From contig JBDKRG010000008.1 of the NCBI GenBank assembly GCA_039683515.1, positions 1 through 64,000 of the forward strand: a stretch of DNA of 64,000 nt, written 5' to 3'. Below, piece after piece: positions 1 through 7,974 of this stretch (its first letter is position 1; each line of letters opens with the position of its first letter). A model generated the notes under the pieces. The model made no database searches, was not told the origin of the DNA, and was given only the letters and a program-made list of their open reading frames with translations. Position numbers and translations under genes: made by a program. The stretch comes from JAJFUE01 sp039683515 (lineage in GTDB: Bacteria > Sumerlaeota > Sumerlaeia > MVZB01).

Positions 1-284
1 GGTGATCCAACAGCAGATTAAAGAATGCCGCCGGCCGCTCCATCCGCACGCACACGTCACCGACAGCTACCGGGGGCGAACCGGCAATCTCCGTTTGCCG
101 CTTGACTTAACTTCTCATGGATGTCACTCGCTAAGAATTCTCCGTGCCTCAGTGTCTCCGTGGTTCAATATTGGAATTTGATGACGGATCGGCGTGAGGA
201 CCCCGACTCGACACTTCCTCATTGCTTCCCGCCGCCGATAATTCCTATGATGGCATTTGAATCTGGGGTGGAGGTCCCGCGGAC
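1..284. other. Left-edge stretch with no recognisable gene
   Basis: One plus-strand frame is open from the left edge to about base 182, but its peptide resembles nothing I recognise, so it is not called. Around bases 146-166 lies a short phrase of the 'cagtgtctccgtggttc' type, one of the low-complexity repeat families that recur between genes elsewhere in the window. A ribosome binding site GGAGG at 270-274 belongs to the next gene. Confidence 0.4.
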
Positions 285-941
285 ATGGGCAATCTTCGTT
301 TTGGCCGCTTTCCGATCGATCCGGCAGGGGTGTCGTTCTGCCTGGTCGCGCTGGCGCTGTTTATCCTGGGGTTCGCCTGCTCGATTCCCGTGCTGTGGAT
401 CCCGGCGTTGCTGGCCCTGGCCGCGTTCCTGGGCTTCTTCCGCGACCCGCCGCGGCGCGTCCCGGCCGAGCCGGGCGCGATCGTCGCGCCGGCCGACGGG
501 CTGGTCGACTCGATCGTGATCAACCAGAATCCCGAGGCGGGCCCCGTCGGCGGCCCCTGCATTTCGATTTTCCTCTCGGTCCTTGACGTCCACATCAACC
601 GCGCCCCCTGCGCCGGCGTGATCGAATCGACCCGCCATCAGCCGGGCCTGTTCCGCAACGCCATCAACACCGCCTGCGCCGACATGAACGAGTGCAACTG
701 GATCTTCATGCGCGCGGGCCGCCACCAGGTCACCGTGCGCCAGATCGCGGGGCTGATCGCCCGCCGGATCGTCTGCCGCGTCGAGCCGGGCCAGTCCGTC
801 CGCCGCGGCGAGCGGATCGGCCTCATCAAGTTCGGTTCGCGCACGGAGCTCTACCTCCCCCCCGAGGCCAGCGTCGCGGTCGAGGTCGGCCAGCGCGTCA
901 AGGGCGCCTCCAGCATCGTCGCGTGGCTCCCTGAGAACTGA
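285..941 (+). CDS. psd: Phosphatidylserine decarboxylase family protein, short form
   Basis: Pyruvoyl-dependent enzyme that decarboxylates phosphatidylserine to phosphatidylethanolamine at the membrane. The 218 residues match the compact Psd form found in many bacteria and archaea. There are two hydrophobic stretches at about residues 13-50, then FFRDPPR, APADG, a segment with DVHINRAP, and near the C-terminus LIKFGSRTEL. The Gly-Ser of that last motif is the expected self-cleavage site that yields the pyruvoyl group. The start is supported by GGAGG ten bases upstream. No phosphatidylserine synthase gene is adjacent, although the two are often neighbours. An archaetidylserine substrate is conceivable for short forms, but nothing here indicates it. 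Confidence 0.88.
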   Translation: MGNLRFGRFPIDPAGVSFCLVALALFILGFACSIPVLWIPALLALAAFLGFFRDPPRRVPAEPGAIVAPADGLVDSIVINQNPEAGPVGGPCISIFLSVLDVHINRAPCAGVIESTRHQPGLFRNAINTACADMNECNWIFMRAGRHQVTVRQIAGLIARRIVCRVEPGQSVRRGERIGLIKFGSRTELYLPPEASVAVEVGQRVKGASSIVAWLPEN

Positions 942-1010
942 GCCGGCCGGTTTAAAATTTCACGGCACCACGGATTCCCACCATAGCCCGATTCCATGCG
1001 GAGACAGGCC

Positions 1011-1721
1011 ATGAACCGGGCGTTTACGCTCATTGAGCTGCTGATCGTGGTGGCGATCATCGCGATCCTGGCGGCGATCGCCGTCCCCAATTTCATCGAG
1101 GCCCAGACCCGCGCGCGCGTCAGCCGCGCCGCCTCGGACCTGAGGGCCCTCGCCACCGCCCTCGAGTCCTACCAGGTCGACAACAACGATTACCCCTATA
1201 TCAGCGACGACGACGCGGGGGAATGGGTGATGCCGCTCGGGGCGCCCAACCTCCGAATGTCGCCGGGCGGCCTGACCAGCCCGGTTGCCTATCTGAACGG
1301 CCCGCTCTATGATCCGTTCGTGATGGACCAGCACGCCGGCGGGGCGCTGCACCTGCCCGAGGGCCCCCAGCTGCTCCACTACGAGCGGCTCGGCTTCGGC
1401 TTCGACGGCCAGGGCCGGCCCTACAACGACGACGGCAGCGGGTTCCGGTCGGTCCACGTCCCCCCCGACGCGCGCGGCACGATCTACGGCACGTACGCCC
1501 CCGGCGGCCCCGACGCCGACGAAACCACCGACCCGGCCATTGTCCCGACGCGCTACGTGCTCTTCAGCATCGGCCCGGACCGCACGCACCGCGTCTACAA
1601 CGCCGACGGCTCGATCCTGACCAAATCGCGCTGGAGCATTTACAATTATTATGACCCGACGAACGGGACCGTCAGCGCCGGCAACATCACGCGCTTTCCG
1701 GGCGGGATCAGCTTCCCGTAA
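1011..1721 (+). CDS. Type II secretion/type IV pilus-like pseudopilin (prepilin N-terminal methylation motif)
   Basis: Residues 1-25 form a class III prepilin signal: a short basic leader, then AFTLIELLIVVAIIAILAA with the expected Glu five residues after the cleavage site, so the protein should be cleaved and N-methylated by a prepilin peptidase. A short helix containing QTRARVSR and a DNNDYP segment follow, a pattern typical of abundant pseudopilins in Planctomycetes-like phyla. The rest (236 residues in all) is an unrecognised globular head rich in Gly, Asp and Tyr. ATG at 1011 is preferred over the one at 996 because GGAGA lies about seven bases upstream and the leader is then the normal length. 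No secretion or pilus assembly genes are nearby, so its machinery is unknown. Confidence 0.85.
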   Translation: MNRAFTLIELLIVVAIIAILAAIAVPNFIEAQTRARVSRAASDLRALATALESYQVDNNDYPYISDDDAGEWVMPLGAPNLRMSPGGLTSPVAYLNGPLYDPFVMDQHAGGALHLPEGPQLLHYERLGFGFDGQGRPYNDDGSGFRSVHVPPDARGTIYGTYAPGGPDADETTDPAIVPTRYVLFSIGPDRTHRVYNADGSILTKSRWSIYNYYDPTNGTVSAGNITRFPGGISFP

Positions 1722-1736
1722 GAAATCGGCCCGAAC

Positions 1737-3590
1737 ATGACCACCTTCCTGCTCGCGCTCCACTATCTTTTCCTGACCGTCGTGGCAACGGGCGCGATCG
1801 CCGGCATCGGCATGCTCTTCGCCGGCCCATCCCGAACGGATGAGGACGGAATCTGGGCCGGGGCGCGGAGTTTCGGCGCGGGTCTGGCCATCGCCATCTT
1901 CATCACGATCTGGCTCGGCCTGGCCGGCCTGATCCGCGCCTGGGTGATTTTGCCCCTCCTCCTGGCGCTGGCGGCCGCGGGCTGGTATCGCGGATGCCGC
2001 ATGGGATGGCCGTTCCGGGGGGGGCGCCAGATGCCGCCGCCGGCCCCAAAAGTCTTCGTCGCGATCGGCGGCGCGATCCTCTCCCTGATCGGCCTCAACC
2101 TGCTGATCGGCGGGATGTGCCCGTGCATGATGCAGGATGCGCTGTGGTATCACCTGAGCGTGCCGCTCCAGTGGGCGCTGACCGGCCGGGCCGAGGCGTT
2201 CCCCTGCGTCATGCCTTCCAACTACTCGCTCGGCATGGAATCGATCTATGCCGTGGCCCTCCTGTTCTCGGACGAAATCCTGTGCTCGATGCTTTATGCC
2301 GTCGTCGTGCTGGTCCTGATCGCGGCGATGGTTGCGGCGGCGCGCCGGTTCGCCGGCTGGATGGGCGGCGTGGTTGCCGCGGCGGTCGTCGTGCCGCTGG
2401 CCGCGATCACGGCGCCGGTCGTCCCCGCCAACGACCTTGCCGCCTCGCTCGTGTTGCTGATCGGGTTCGTGAGCCTCGCCAAAAGCCTGGAGAGCGAGCG
2501 GGTGAATCACCTTGCCGTGGGGTTCCTGTTCGGGACCGCCATGGCGATCAAGATCGTGTCGGTCGTGTTCAGCGGGCCGATCGTCCTGATCTGGCTGATC
2601 TTTGCGGCCCGGCAAATCGGCGCCCGCAGGCTGGCGGCGGCGTTCGCGTTGATCGGCTGCGGGTTCGCGATCGCGTACCTGCCGTGGGCGGTGAGGGGTT
2701 TCCTGTACAGCGGCAATCCGGTCTTTCCGGCTTTAAGCGGCATCTTCCCGGTAAGGGCCGACTACCAGGCCTCGCTCGAGGCCGTGACGCGGCTGCACGG
2801 GACGTACGGCGTCACGCCGGCGGGGATCAGGGACGCCCTGCTCACCGGGCTGCCGCAAAAGCTGGCGATCGCGCGCGACAGCATGGACAGCATCTTCTGG
2901 CTCATTCTCATCGCGGCGCTCCCGATGGTGTTCAGCCCGCGGCGATCGGCGCGGTTCCAGGCCTGGGTGCTGCTCTCTTTTTATTTCGGCTTCGTGGCGA
3001 TCCAGGGGAGCAACGACGTCCTGCGGTTCATTTCGATCGGCTACCCACTCGCCGCGCCGGTCCTGGCGATGGGGTTCGTGATCATTGCCGACCGGCTGCG
3101 GGGTCGCGGCAAATACGCGCTGCTGACGGTATTGATCCTGGCGGCGGCGTTCAATTACGCCAAGCGTCAGGCGCTCGTGGCCGGGTTCCACACGATCCAA
3201 TGGAAATACCGGCCGGTGCTGACGAAAAGCGCCGTCGACGCGTTCGCGCGGCACGCCGAGTTCGGCGAAAACTATTTAAGGAATACCGAACTGCAGGCGG
3301 TGATCGAACCCGGCGCGCGGGTGTTCCTTGCCGACGAAACGCACCCTTACTACCTCAAGCGGCAATGCATCTGGGGCGACGAGGTGGCCGGCGGTGCGTT
3401 TCAGAAAAGCTGGTCGGGCAAATCGCCCGAACGGATGCGCGATGACCTGCGCGCTCGGCGCGTCGATTACGTGGTCTGCTTGACCGACAGGTTCACCATC
3501 TTCGACAAAATGGAAGCCCGTAAATACACCCGTAAAATCAAACCCATTACGCCGAACACGAAATACGTTTCAGTCTGGAAGCTGGAGTAA
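1737..3590 (+). CDS. Multi-pass membrane protein, probable GT-C type glycosyltransferase
   Basis: 617 residues with roughly ten to twelve hydrophobic segments from residue 3 to about 480 and a soluble C-terminal tail of about 120 residues. After the third segment comes a loop with MQDALWYHLSVPLQW, an acidic/aromatic first loop of the kind seen in lipid-linked-sugar-using GT-C (PMT/ArnT-like) enzymes. I infer transfer of a sugar from a polyprenyl carrier on the outer face of the membrane. Substrate and acceptor cannot be read from the sequence. It starts 15 bases after the pseudopilin stop, so the two may be co-transcribed. The alternative is an uncharacterised membrane protein without transferase activity. 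Confidence 0.6.
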   Translation: MTTFLLALHYLFLTVVATGAIAGIGMLFAGPSRTDEDGIWAGARSFGAGLAIAIFITIWLGLAGLIRAWVILPLLLALAAAGWYRGCRMGWPFRGGRQMPPPAPKVFVAIGGAILSLIGLNLLIGGMCPCMMQDALWYHLSVPLQWALTGRAEAFPCVMPSNYSLGMESIYAVALLFSDEILCSMLYAVVVLVLIAAMVAAARRFAGWMGGVVAAAVVVPLAAITAPVVPANDLAASLVLLIGFVSLAKSLESERVNHLAVGFLFGTAMAIKIVSVVFSGPIVLIWLIFAARQIGARRLAAAFALIGCGFAIAYLPWAVRGFLYSGNPVFPALSGIFPVRADYQASLEAVTRLHGTYGVTPAGIRDALLTGLPQKLAIARDSMDSIFWLILIAALPMVFSPRRSARFQAWVLLSFYFGFVAIQGSNDVLRFISIGYPLAAPVLAMGFVIIADRLRGRGKYALLTVLILAAAFNYAKRQALVAGFHTIQWKYRPVLTKSAVDAFARHAEFGENYLRNTELQAVIEPGARVFLADETHPYYLKRQCIWGDEVAGGAFQKSWSGKSPERMRDDLRARRVDYVVCLTDRFTIFDKMEARKYTRKIKPITPNTKYVSVWKLE

Positions 3591-3860
3591 TTTCCGTTCG
3601 GAGTTCAAACTTCAGTTTGCCTCTTGAAAGCAAGCTGAAGAGGTTCTCGCAAAACTCGAGAAAGCAGATACTTACCATTCCCAAGTACTTGCTGGTTAGA
3701 GCGCTTGACGAAAGTTATCGGTTCGTGCTCGTGCTCGTGCTCGTGCTCGTAATCGTAATCGTAATCGAATCAGCACCAAGCTTCGAAACCGAGCCCCGTC
3801 TCGATTACGGCGATTGCCGCAAGACTTTTGTAACTCGCTTTAAGCACCCGTCCTCATAAC
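3591..3860. other. Gene-free gap with hexamer cassette and small inverted repeats
   Basis: Between convergent genes. It contains a short palindrome CAAACT-TC-AGTTTG near 3608, a CCTCTT/AAGAGG inverted repeat just after it, and the hexamer cassette listed separately at 3705-3768. An open frame crosses the region, but its middle is translated repeat (valine-leucine then valine-isoleucine) and it has no convincing coding character. Confidence 0.5.
3705..3768 (+). repeat. Hexamer cassette (GTGCTC)n(GTAATC)n, copy 1
   Basis: After a flank TTGACGAAAGTTATCG come about four GTGCTC-type units followed by three GTAATC units. The flank is shared with the copy at 62440 (TGACGAAAATTATTCG), so the mobile or recurring unit is larger than the tandem hexamers alone. 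Related copies are at 7791-7839, 31212-31262 (reverse orientation) and 62440-62475. This copy lies downstream of the GT-C-like gene, where it would be in a 3' untranslated region. Confidence 0.8.
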
Positions 3861-3887
3861 CCCGCGATTGATCGCTTGTCATCCCCC

Positions 3888-3987
3888 AAATTTTTCGGCC
3901 CCAGCGGGGCCCGCGCGAGTAGCCCCCGGCGAAGCGAAGCGCCGCCGGGGGGCAGGATGCCATCGAGCACGCGCCCCGGAGGGGCGC
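3888..3987. repeat. GC-rich cluster of three consecutive hairpins (REP-like), related to 39603-39667
   Basis: Three near-perfect stem-loops follow one another: GGCCCC-AGC-GGGGCC at 3897-3911, a longer CCCCCGGCG stem at about 3922-3951, and GCGCCCC-GGA-GGGGCGC at 3971-3987. The left part (CCCAAATTT, the GGCCCC hairpin, GCGCGAG, then GGCAGGATGCC) recurs in reverse orientation at 39603-39667, which marks it as a dispersed element. It sits between the 3' ends of two convergent genes, a common site for REP elements. Confidence 0.65.
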
Positions 3988-4042
3988 CCGCGACATCAGG
4001 CGTGCGGGCGCACGCTTCGGAGCGCCATGGCTGTTCCACCTA

Positions 4043-4507
4043 TCACGCCGGCAGGACTTCCTTCGAGTCGAGCCAGATCGTGACGGGGCCGTCGTTGACG
4101 AGGCCGACCTGCATCATGGCGCCGAACTCGCCGGTCTCCACGCGCAATCCGCTTTGACGCAGTTTCTCGACAAACCGATCGAACAGCTCGTTCGCGGCCG
4201 CGGGCGGGGCGGCCTTGCTGAAACTCGGCCGCCTGCCGCGCCGGCAATCGGCGTGCAGCGTGAACTGGCTGATGGCCAGGATCTCGCCGCGCGTATCCAG
4301 AAGCGAGAGGTTCATTTTTTCGTCGTCGTCGCCGATCACGCGCAGGTTGATCACCTTCTCGGCCATCGGCGCGAGCGCCGCGCCGCCGTCGGCGACGTCC
4401 TCCTCGCCCATGCCGACAAGCAAAAGAAATCCCTTCCCGATCCGGCCGATTTCGCGGCCGTCAACCGTGACGCAAGCCTCACTGACACGCTGAACCAGAA
4501 CACGCAT
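4043..4507 (-). CDS. dtd: D-aminoacyl-tRNA deacylase
   Basis: Removes D-amino acids (and glycine mischarged on tRNA-Ala) from tRNAs in the cytoplasm. At 154 residues it has the standard length. Both signature motifs are present: SQFTL at residues 80-84, where Ser-Gln-Phe-Thr lines the active site, and the cross-subunit motif NDGPVT at 138-143, a minor variant of the usual NxGPxT. It begins with the family's typical MRVLVQRV. It is transcribed alone, convergent with the upstream region, and its 3' end faces the hairpin cluster at 3888-3987. Confidence 0.95.
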   Translation of the reverse strand: MRVLVQRVSEACVTVDGREIGRIGKGFLLLVGMGEEDVADGGAALAPMAEKVINLRVIGDDDEKMNLSLLDTRGEILAISQFTLHADCRRGRRPSFSKAAPPAAANELFDRFVEKLRQSGLRVETGEFGAMMQVGLVNDGPVTIWLDSKEVLPA

Positions 4508-4627
4508 ATGGGAACTCCATCAACTCCGGCTATTTTCCAAAGATTAGTTTCCCGCAAGTGTCGTAAGGGTCGGTAAGGGAATACCCAAATCCAAATCTCC
4601 CATGTTACGCTTTCTCTCGCCAGGCAA

Positions 4628-4808
4628 AAACCGCCCGGCCAGGATATCTGAACTCGAAACTAGAAACTAGAAACTAGAAACTTATAAGAATTTGCAATTA
4701 TTTTTGAATTCACCTCACGAGCCCAAGAATGCCCGACATCCCGCCCATCGACGACCTGGAAAACCTCTCCGCCACCGGCGCGATGCTCGAGGCCGTGCTT
4801 CGGCAATC
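4628..4808 (+). pseudogene. Truncated tandem copy of the 5' region and first codons of the 4923 gene
   Basis: This segment repeats the region upstream of and including the start of the gene at 4923, with a period of about 194 bases. It carries AAACCGCCCGGCC, several AACTAGA units, an AT-rich leader, then ATG at 4729 and codons for MPDIPPIDDLENLSATGA and a few more residues. The frame then leaves the homologous sequence, runs through the start of the second copy and stops at 4866, giving a 45-residue ORF. Nearly all differences between the two coding parts are synonymous, which suggests long separation under coding selection, or conversion from intact relatives elsewhere, rather than a fresh duplication. 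Confidence 0.75.
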
Positions 4809-4823
4809 TGTTATTCTTTTCTT

Positions 4824-5003
4824 AAACCGCCCGGCCAAGATATCTGAACTAGGAACTAGAAACTAGAAACGAGAAACTTATAGAAATTTGTATTTTTCCG
4901 AACTTCCTTCACGAGCCCCAGAATGCCCGATATCCCGCCCATCGACGATCTCGAAAACCTCTCCGCCACCGGCGCGATGCTTGAGGGCGTCCTGCGACAA
5001 TGG
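4824..5003 (+). repeat. Second unit of the ~194-bp tandem duplication (promoter/leader plus start of the 4923 gene)
   Basis: Homologous to 4628-4808. It includes the AAACCGCCCGGCCAAGATATCTGAACT block, broken AACTAGA heptamers, an AT-rich leader and the first 26 or so codons of the intact gene. The heptamers belong to a low-complexity repeat family of the same flavour as others in the window. Confidence 0.7.
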
Positions 5004-5498
5004 GTTCAGGAAATCACCGAGTGCTCGCCCCCCGATATTGTGACTTTCGCCGAGGCGGTCGATTTTTTCGCCCGACTGACCGCGATCCGCAAAACCCTGA
5101 TCAAGCTCTCGCGCCTCTCAAAGCCGCGCCCCAACAATTCATCACCCGCGCCCGAGTCAAAGCGCTCCCGCGCCACCGATCTCCCGTCGTCTCCCGTTGA
5201 TCTTCCCCAGCCCGACATTCCCCAAATCCGTTCGCTCCCCGACGTCCCGCTCGACCGCATCCGTCCCGATCTCGAAGCGATCTCCACCGCCTTCGCCGAT
5301 GGCGGGTTGCCGATTCCGGATTGCAAAATTCCAGAATCCGCCCAATCCGACCAATCAGCTCCACGCCCAGACAACAATTCCCCAATCCGCAATCCGCAAT
5401 CCGAAATCCGCAAACCATTCGCCCCACAAGCCAATCCCCCAATCCGCAATCCGCAATCCGAAATCCGCAATTCCCCCGTCCCCCGCCGCTTCGGCTAG
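4923..5498 (+). CDS. Hypothetical protein, small repeat-associated family
   Basis: 191 residues, family not recognised. Residues 1-70 look like a real folded domain: acidic start, helical, with LRQWVQEITE, then a Phe/Ala-rich helix and a basic KTLIKLSRLSKPRP segment. From about residue 75 it is Pro/Ser-rich. The last 60 residues are largely translated DNA repeat (IRNPQSEIRKP and IRNPQSEIRN). The tail is therefore probably not under protein-level selection, and the functional protein may have lost its original C-terminus. A truncated tandem copy of its start lies immediately upstream. Confidence 0.5.
   Translation: MPDIPPIDDLENLSATGAMLEGVLRQWVQEITECSPPDIVTFAEAVDFFARLTAIRKTLIKLSRLSKPRPNNSSPAPESKRSRATDLPSSPVDLPQPDIPQIRSLPDVPLDRIRPDLEAISTAFADGGLPIPDCKIPESAQSDQSAPRPDNNSPIRNPQSEIRKPFAPQANPPIRNPQSEIRNSPVPRRFG
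5381..5475. repeat. AATCCGCAATCCGAAATCCGC repeat array inside an ORF tail
   Basis: Two clusters of seven-base units (CAATCCG, AAATCCG) separated by about 30 bases. They are read in frame as the C-terminal part of the 4923 ORF. Arrays of this wording are frequent between genes in Planctomycetes-like and candidate-phylum genomes. That they fall within an open frame here suggests recent insertion into the gene's 3' end. Confidence 0.7.
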
Positions 5499-5505
5499 CC
5501 ACCAA

Positions 5506-5540
5506 AGTTTTGGTCCCTTTGGTCCCTTACGTCCTTTCCG
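5506..5540. repeat. GGTCCCTTT-type tandem repeat, copy 1
   Basis: Three imperfect units of TTTGGTCCC/TTACGTCC immediately downstream of the 4923 gene. Related arrays are at 7907-7933 (CCTATAGGT units), 47851-47883 (GGTCCCTTGGGTCC) and 60988-61035 (GGACCCAT and CCCATC units). Confidence 0.6.
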
Positions 5541-5594
5541 CCCGTGGGCAGCCCCCCCGGGCACCTCGCCATTGGCGTTCACGGCAATCGCGCG

Positions 5595-7790
5595 TCATGT
5601 CTGCCTCTCGATCATTTCTTTTAAAGCCGTATATCGCTGCTGCTTGGTTGCGTTGCTCACGGCTCTTCTCAGGGCGCTTCTCGTCCCGATCATGCAGGCG
5701 AGCTTCTTCGCCCGCGTCAGCGCCGTGTAGATCAGGTTGCGCTGGAGCATGATCCAGTGCTGCGTGTGGACGGGGATGATGACCGCCGGGAACTCCGACC
5801 CCTGCGACTTGTGAATGGTCGTCGCGTAGGCCAGCGTGATCTGGTCGAGCTCGTCGGCCATGAAACTGATCGGGCGGCCGTCGAACTCGACGAACACCTC
5901 GCCGCTTTCGGCGTCGATGCGGCTCACGTAGCCGATGTCGCCGTTGTAGATCATCTTGTCGTAGTTGTTGGCGGTCTGCATGACGCGGTCGCCGGGGGCG
6001 AGCGTGGCCCCGGCCATCAAGTCCCCGCCGGGATTGAGCAGGTCCTTGAGCGCCTCGTTGAGGGCGTGCACGCCGAGCTCACCTCGCCTCATGGGCGTCA
6101 GGACCTGCACGTCGCGGCGCGGATCGAGCTTGAACTTGCGCGGGATCCGCTCGCCGATGAGCGTCCGGATCGCGGCGACGACCTCCTCGGGCTTGTCGCG
6201 CTCGATGAAGAAGAAGTCCGGCGCGGCGCTTTCCGGCGCATCGATGACCGGCAGATGCCCCTGATTGATCCGGTGCGCGTTGGTGACGATCAGGCTCGAG
6301 CCCGCCTGGCGGAAGATCTCGGTCAGGCGCACGATCGGCAGCGCCTGGGCCGCCATCAGGTCGCCCAGCACGTTGCCGGGCCCCACCGACGGCAGCTGGT
6401 CCTCGTCGCCCACCAGCAACAGGCAGGTGCCCGGCGCGATCGCCTCGAGCAGGGCCGCCGCCAGCGGCACGTCGAGCATCGAGACCTCGTCGACGATCAC
6501 CAGGTCGGCCTCGATCGGATTGCCGGCGTTGCGGCTGAATTTGCCGAGCGGCGGCTGGTAACCGAGCATGCGGTGGATCGTCTCGGCCGGCAGCTTGGCG
6601 GTCTCGGTGAGCCGGCGCGCGGCGCGGCCGGTCGGGGCCGCGAGCTTCACCTGGCATCTCCCCCGATGGAAGAGCTCGATGATGGCGCGCACGGTCGTCG
6701 TCTTGCCGGTGCCGGGGCCGCCCGTCAGGATCAGCATGCCGTGGCGGGCGATGTCGAGCGCGGCCTGGCGCTGCGCCCTGGCGAGCTCGAACCGCGTCCG
6801 CTGCTCGAAGTCGGCGAGCGTCGCCACGGCGTCGATCCGCGGGATGCGCTTGGGGGCGCGGGCGAGCTCGCGGATGCGCGCCGCGACGGCGAGTTCGGCG
6901 TCGTGCAGCGCGTTGAGGAAGATGCCGCTCTGGCCGGCGATTTCATCGGCCGTGACGCGGCCGGCGGCGAGCAGCTCGTCGATCCTGCCCGAGACGCGCT
7001 CGGCCGGGGCGTCGACGAGTTCGCCCGCCATCTGCGTGAGCCCCTCGCGCGGCACGTAGGTGTGGCCCTCCTCGGCCTGCCGCCCGATGAGGTGCATGAT
7101 CGCCGCGTCGAGGCGCTCGACCGAGTCGGGCGGCAGCCCGATCCGCCTTGCGATCTCGTCGGCCCGGAAGAAGCCGATGCCGCGCACGTCGGTCGTCAGC
7201 CGGTAGGGATTGGCGCGGACGATCGAGAGCGCGGCCTCGCCGTAGACCTTCTGCAGCCTGGCGGCAAGGGCGGGGGTCAGGCCGTGCTCGCCGAGGAACG
7301 TGATCAGCTCGCGGTCGCCGCGCCCCTGGCGCCAGCCGGCGATGATCTTGAGCGCGGCCTTGCGGCCGATCCCCGGCACCTCGCGCAGGCGCTCGGGGTT
7401 TTCGTCGAGGATCTCGAACGTGTGCTCGCCGAACAGGGCCACGATGCGCTGGGCGGTCTTGGGGCCGATCCCCTTGACCGCGCCCGAAGCGAGGTAGACT
7501 TCGATGCCGCGCTCGCCGGTCGGCAGCGTCGGCTTGAACCAGTCGGCGCGGAAGCGCGGGCCGTAACGGTCGTCGCGCTCCCATTTGCCCTCGGCCAGCA
7601 GGTGCTCGCCGACATCGACGCCGGGCATCGTCCCGACGACGCAGATCTCGTTCTCGCCGACGAGCTTGAGCCGGTCGACCGCCGCGTCCGGCCGCAGCTT
7701 GATGACGCAGAACCCGTTCTCCGGGTTCGAATACGTGATCCGAACGACCGTCCCCTGAACTTGCTCGGAACTGGTTGAAGCCTCGGCCAT
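5595..7790 (-). CDS. recD2: RecD2-like ATP-dependent DNA helicase (RecD/TraA family)
   Basis: Superfamily 1B 5'-3' DNA helicase of the RecD2 type, which acts without RecBC in repair. An N-terminal OB-like region is followed by two helix-hairpin-helix motifs at about residues 90-150 (GIGPKTA and GIGRKAA), Walker A GGPGTGKTTT near residue 355, a PTGRAARRL motif near 390, Walker B VIVDEVSMLD near 433, and a C-terminal motif with TIHKSQGSEF near 650. 731 residues is normal for RecD2. The frame extends upstream to a TTG inside a hexamer repeat that would add HEHEHER. I place the start at the ATG at 7790, so the repeat abuts the start codon and no clear Shine-Dalgarno sequence is visible. Confidence 0.9.
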   Translation of the reverse strand: MAEASTSSEQVQGTVVRITYSNPENGFCVIKLRPDAAVDRLKLVGENEICVVGTMPGVDVGEHLLAEGKWERDDRYGPRFRADWFKPTLPTGERGIEVYLASGAVKGIGPKTAQRIVALFGEHTFEILDENPERLREVPGIGRKAALKIIAGWRQGRGDRELITFLGEHGLTPALAARLQKVYGEAALSIVRANPYRLTTDVRGIGFFRADEIARRIGLPPDSVERLDAAIMHLIGRQAEEGHTYVPREGLTQMAGELVDAPAERVSGRIDELLAAGRVTADEIAGQSGIFLNALHDAELAVAARIRELARAPKRIPRIDAVATLADFEQRTRFELARAQRQAALDIARHGMLILTGGPGTGKTTTVRAIIELFHRGRCQVKLAAPTGRAARRLTETAKLPAETIHRMLGYQPPLGKFSRNAGNPIEADLVIVDEVSMLDVPLAAALLEAIAPGTCLLLVGDEDQLPSVGPGNVLGDLMAAQALPIVRLTEIFRQAGSSLIVTNAHRINQGHLPVIDAPESAAPDFFFIERDKPEEVVAAIRTLIGERIPRKFKLDPRRDVQVLTPMRRGELGVHALNEALKDLLNPGGDLMAGATLAPGDRVMQTANNYDKMIYNGDIGYVSRIDAESGEVFVEFDGRPISFMADELDQITLAYATTIHKSQGSEFPAVIIPVHTQHWIMLQRNLIYTALTRAKKLACMIGTRSALRRAVSNATKQQRYTALKEMIERQT

Positions 7791-7839
7791 GCGTTCGTGC
7801 TCGTGCTCGTGCGTCGTAATCGTAATCGACAATCGATCC
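7791..7839 (+). repeat. Hexamer cassette (GTGCTC)n(GTAATC)n, copy 2
   Basis: TTCGTGCTCGTGCTCGTGCG followed by two GTAATC-type units and the tail TCGACAATCGATCCG. The tail matches that of the copy at 31212-31262 (TCGAAAATCGAACCG on the opposite strand). It directly precedes the RecD2-like start codon, so it occupies that gene's 5' untranslated region. Confidence 0.8.
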
Positions 7840-7906
7840 GCTCCGCCCCATTTGAGCCCCGAAGCAGAAAGGAATCCAGCCCATTTTTGTTTGGTGGGAT
7901 GGCATA

Positions 7907-7933
7907 GGTCCTATAGGTCCTATAGGTCCTATG
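7907..7933. repeat. CCTATAGGT tandem array
   Basis: Three complete nine-base CCTATAGGT units. Each unit is itself close to palindromic. The array lies between the helicase promoter region and the REP-like element at 7947. Confidence 0.7.
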
Positions 7934-7946
7934 GATTCTTTGCACG

Positions 7947-7974
7947 GGATGCCGGGGTCGGCGAAGCCGGCCTA
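7947..7974 (-). repeat. REP-like palindrome family B, copy 1, supplying a stop codon
   Basis: On the minus strand it reads TAGGCCGGCTTCGCCGA then CCCCGGCATCC. The core is an inverted repeat GCCGG/CCGGC around TTCGCCGA. The leading TAG is the stop codon of the response-regulator gene ending at 7972. Other copies are at 32430, 32736 and 55482. Confidence 0.75.

Noticed and set aside
3617..3859. Plus-strand ORF of 80 codons through the hexamer cassette
   Set aside because: The central peptide is just translated hexamer repeat, with no ribosome site and no coding character on either side.
5381..5475. CRISPR-like array of direct repeats
   Set aside because: Units are seven to twenty bases with no unique spacers of constant length, and there are no cas genes.
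5595..7832. Longer RecD2 start at TTG 7832
   Set aside because: The added residues are translated hexamer cassette (HEHEHER); the ATG at 7790 gives the normal family N-terminus.
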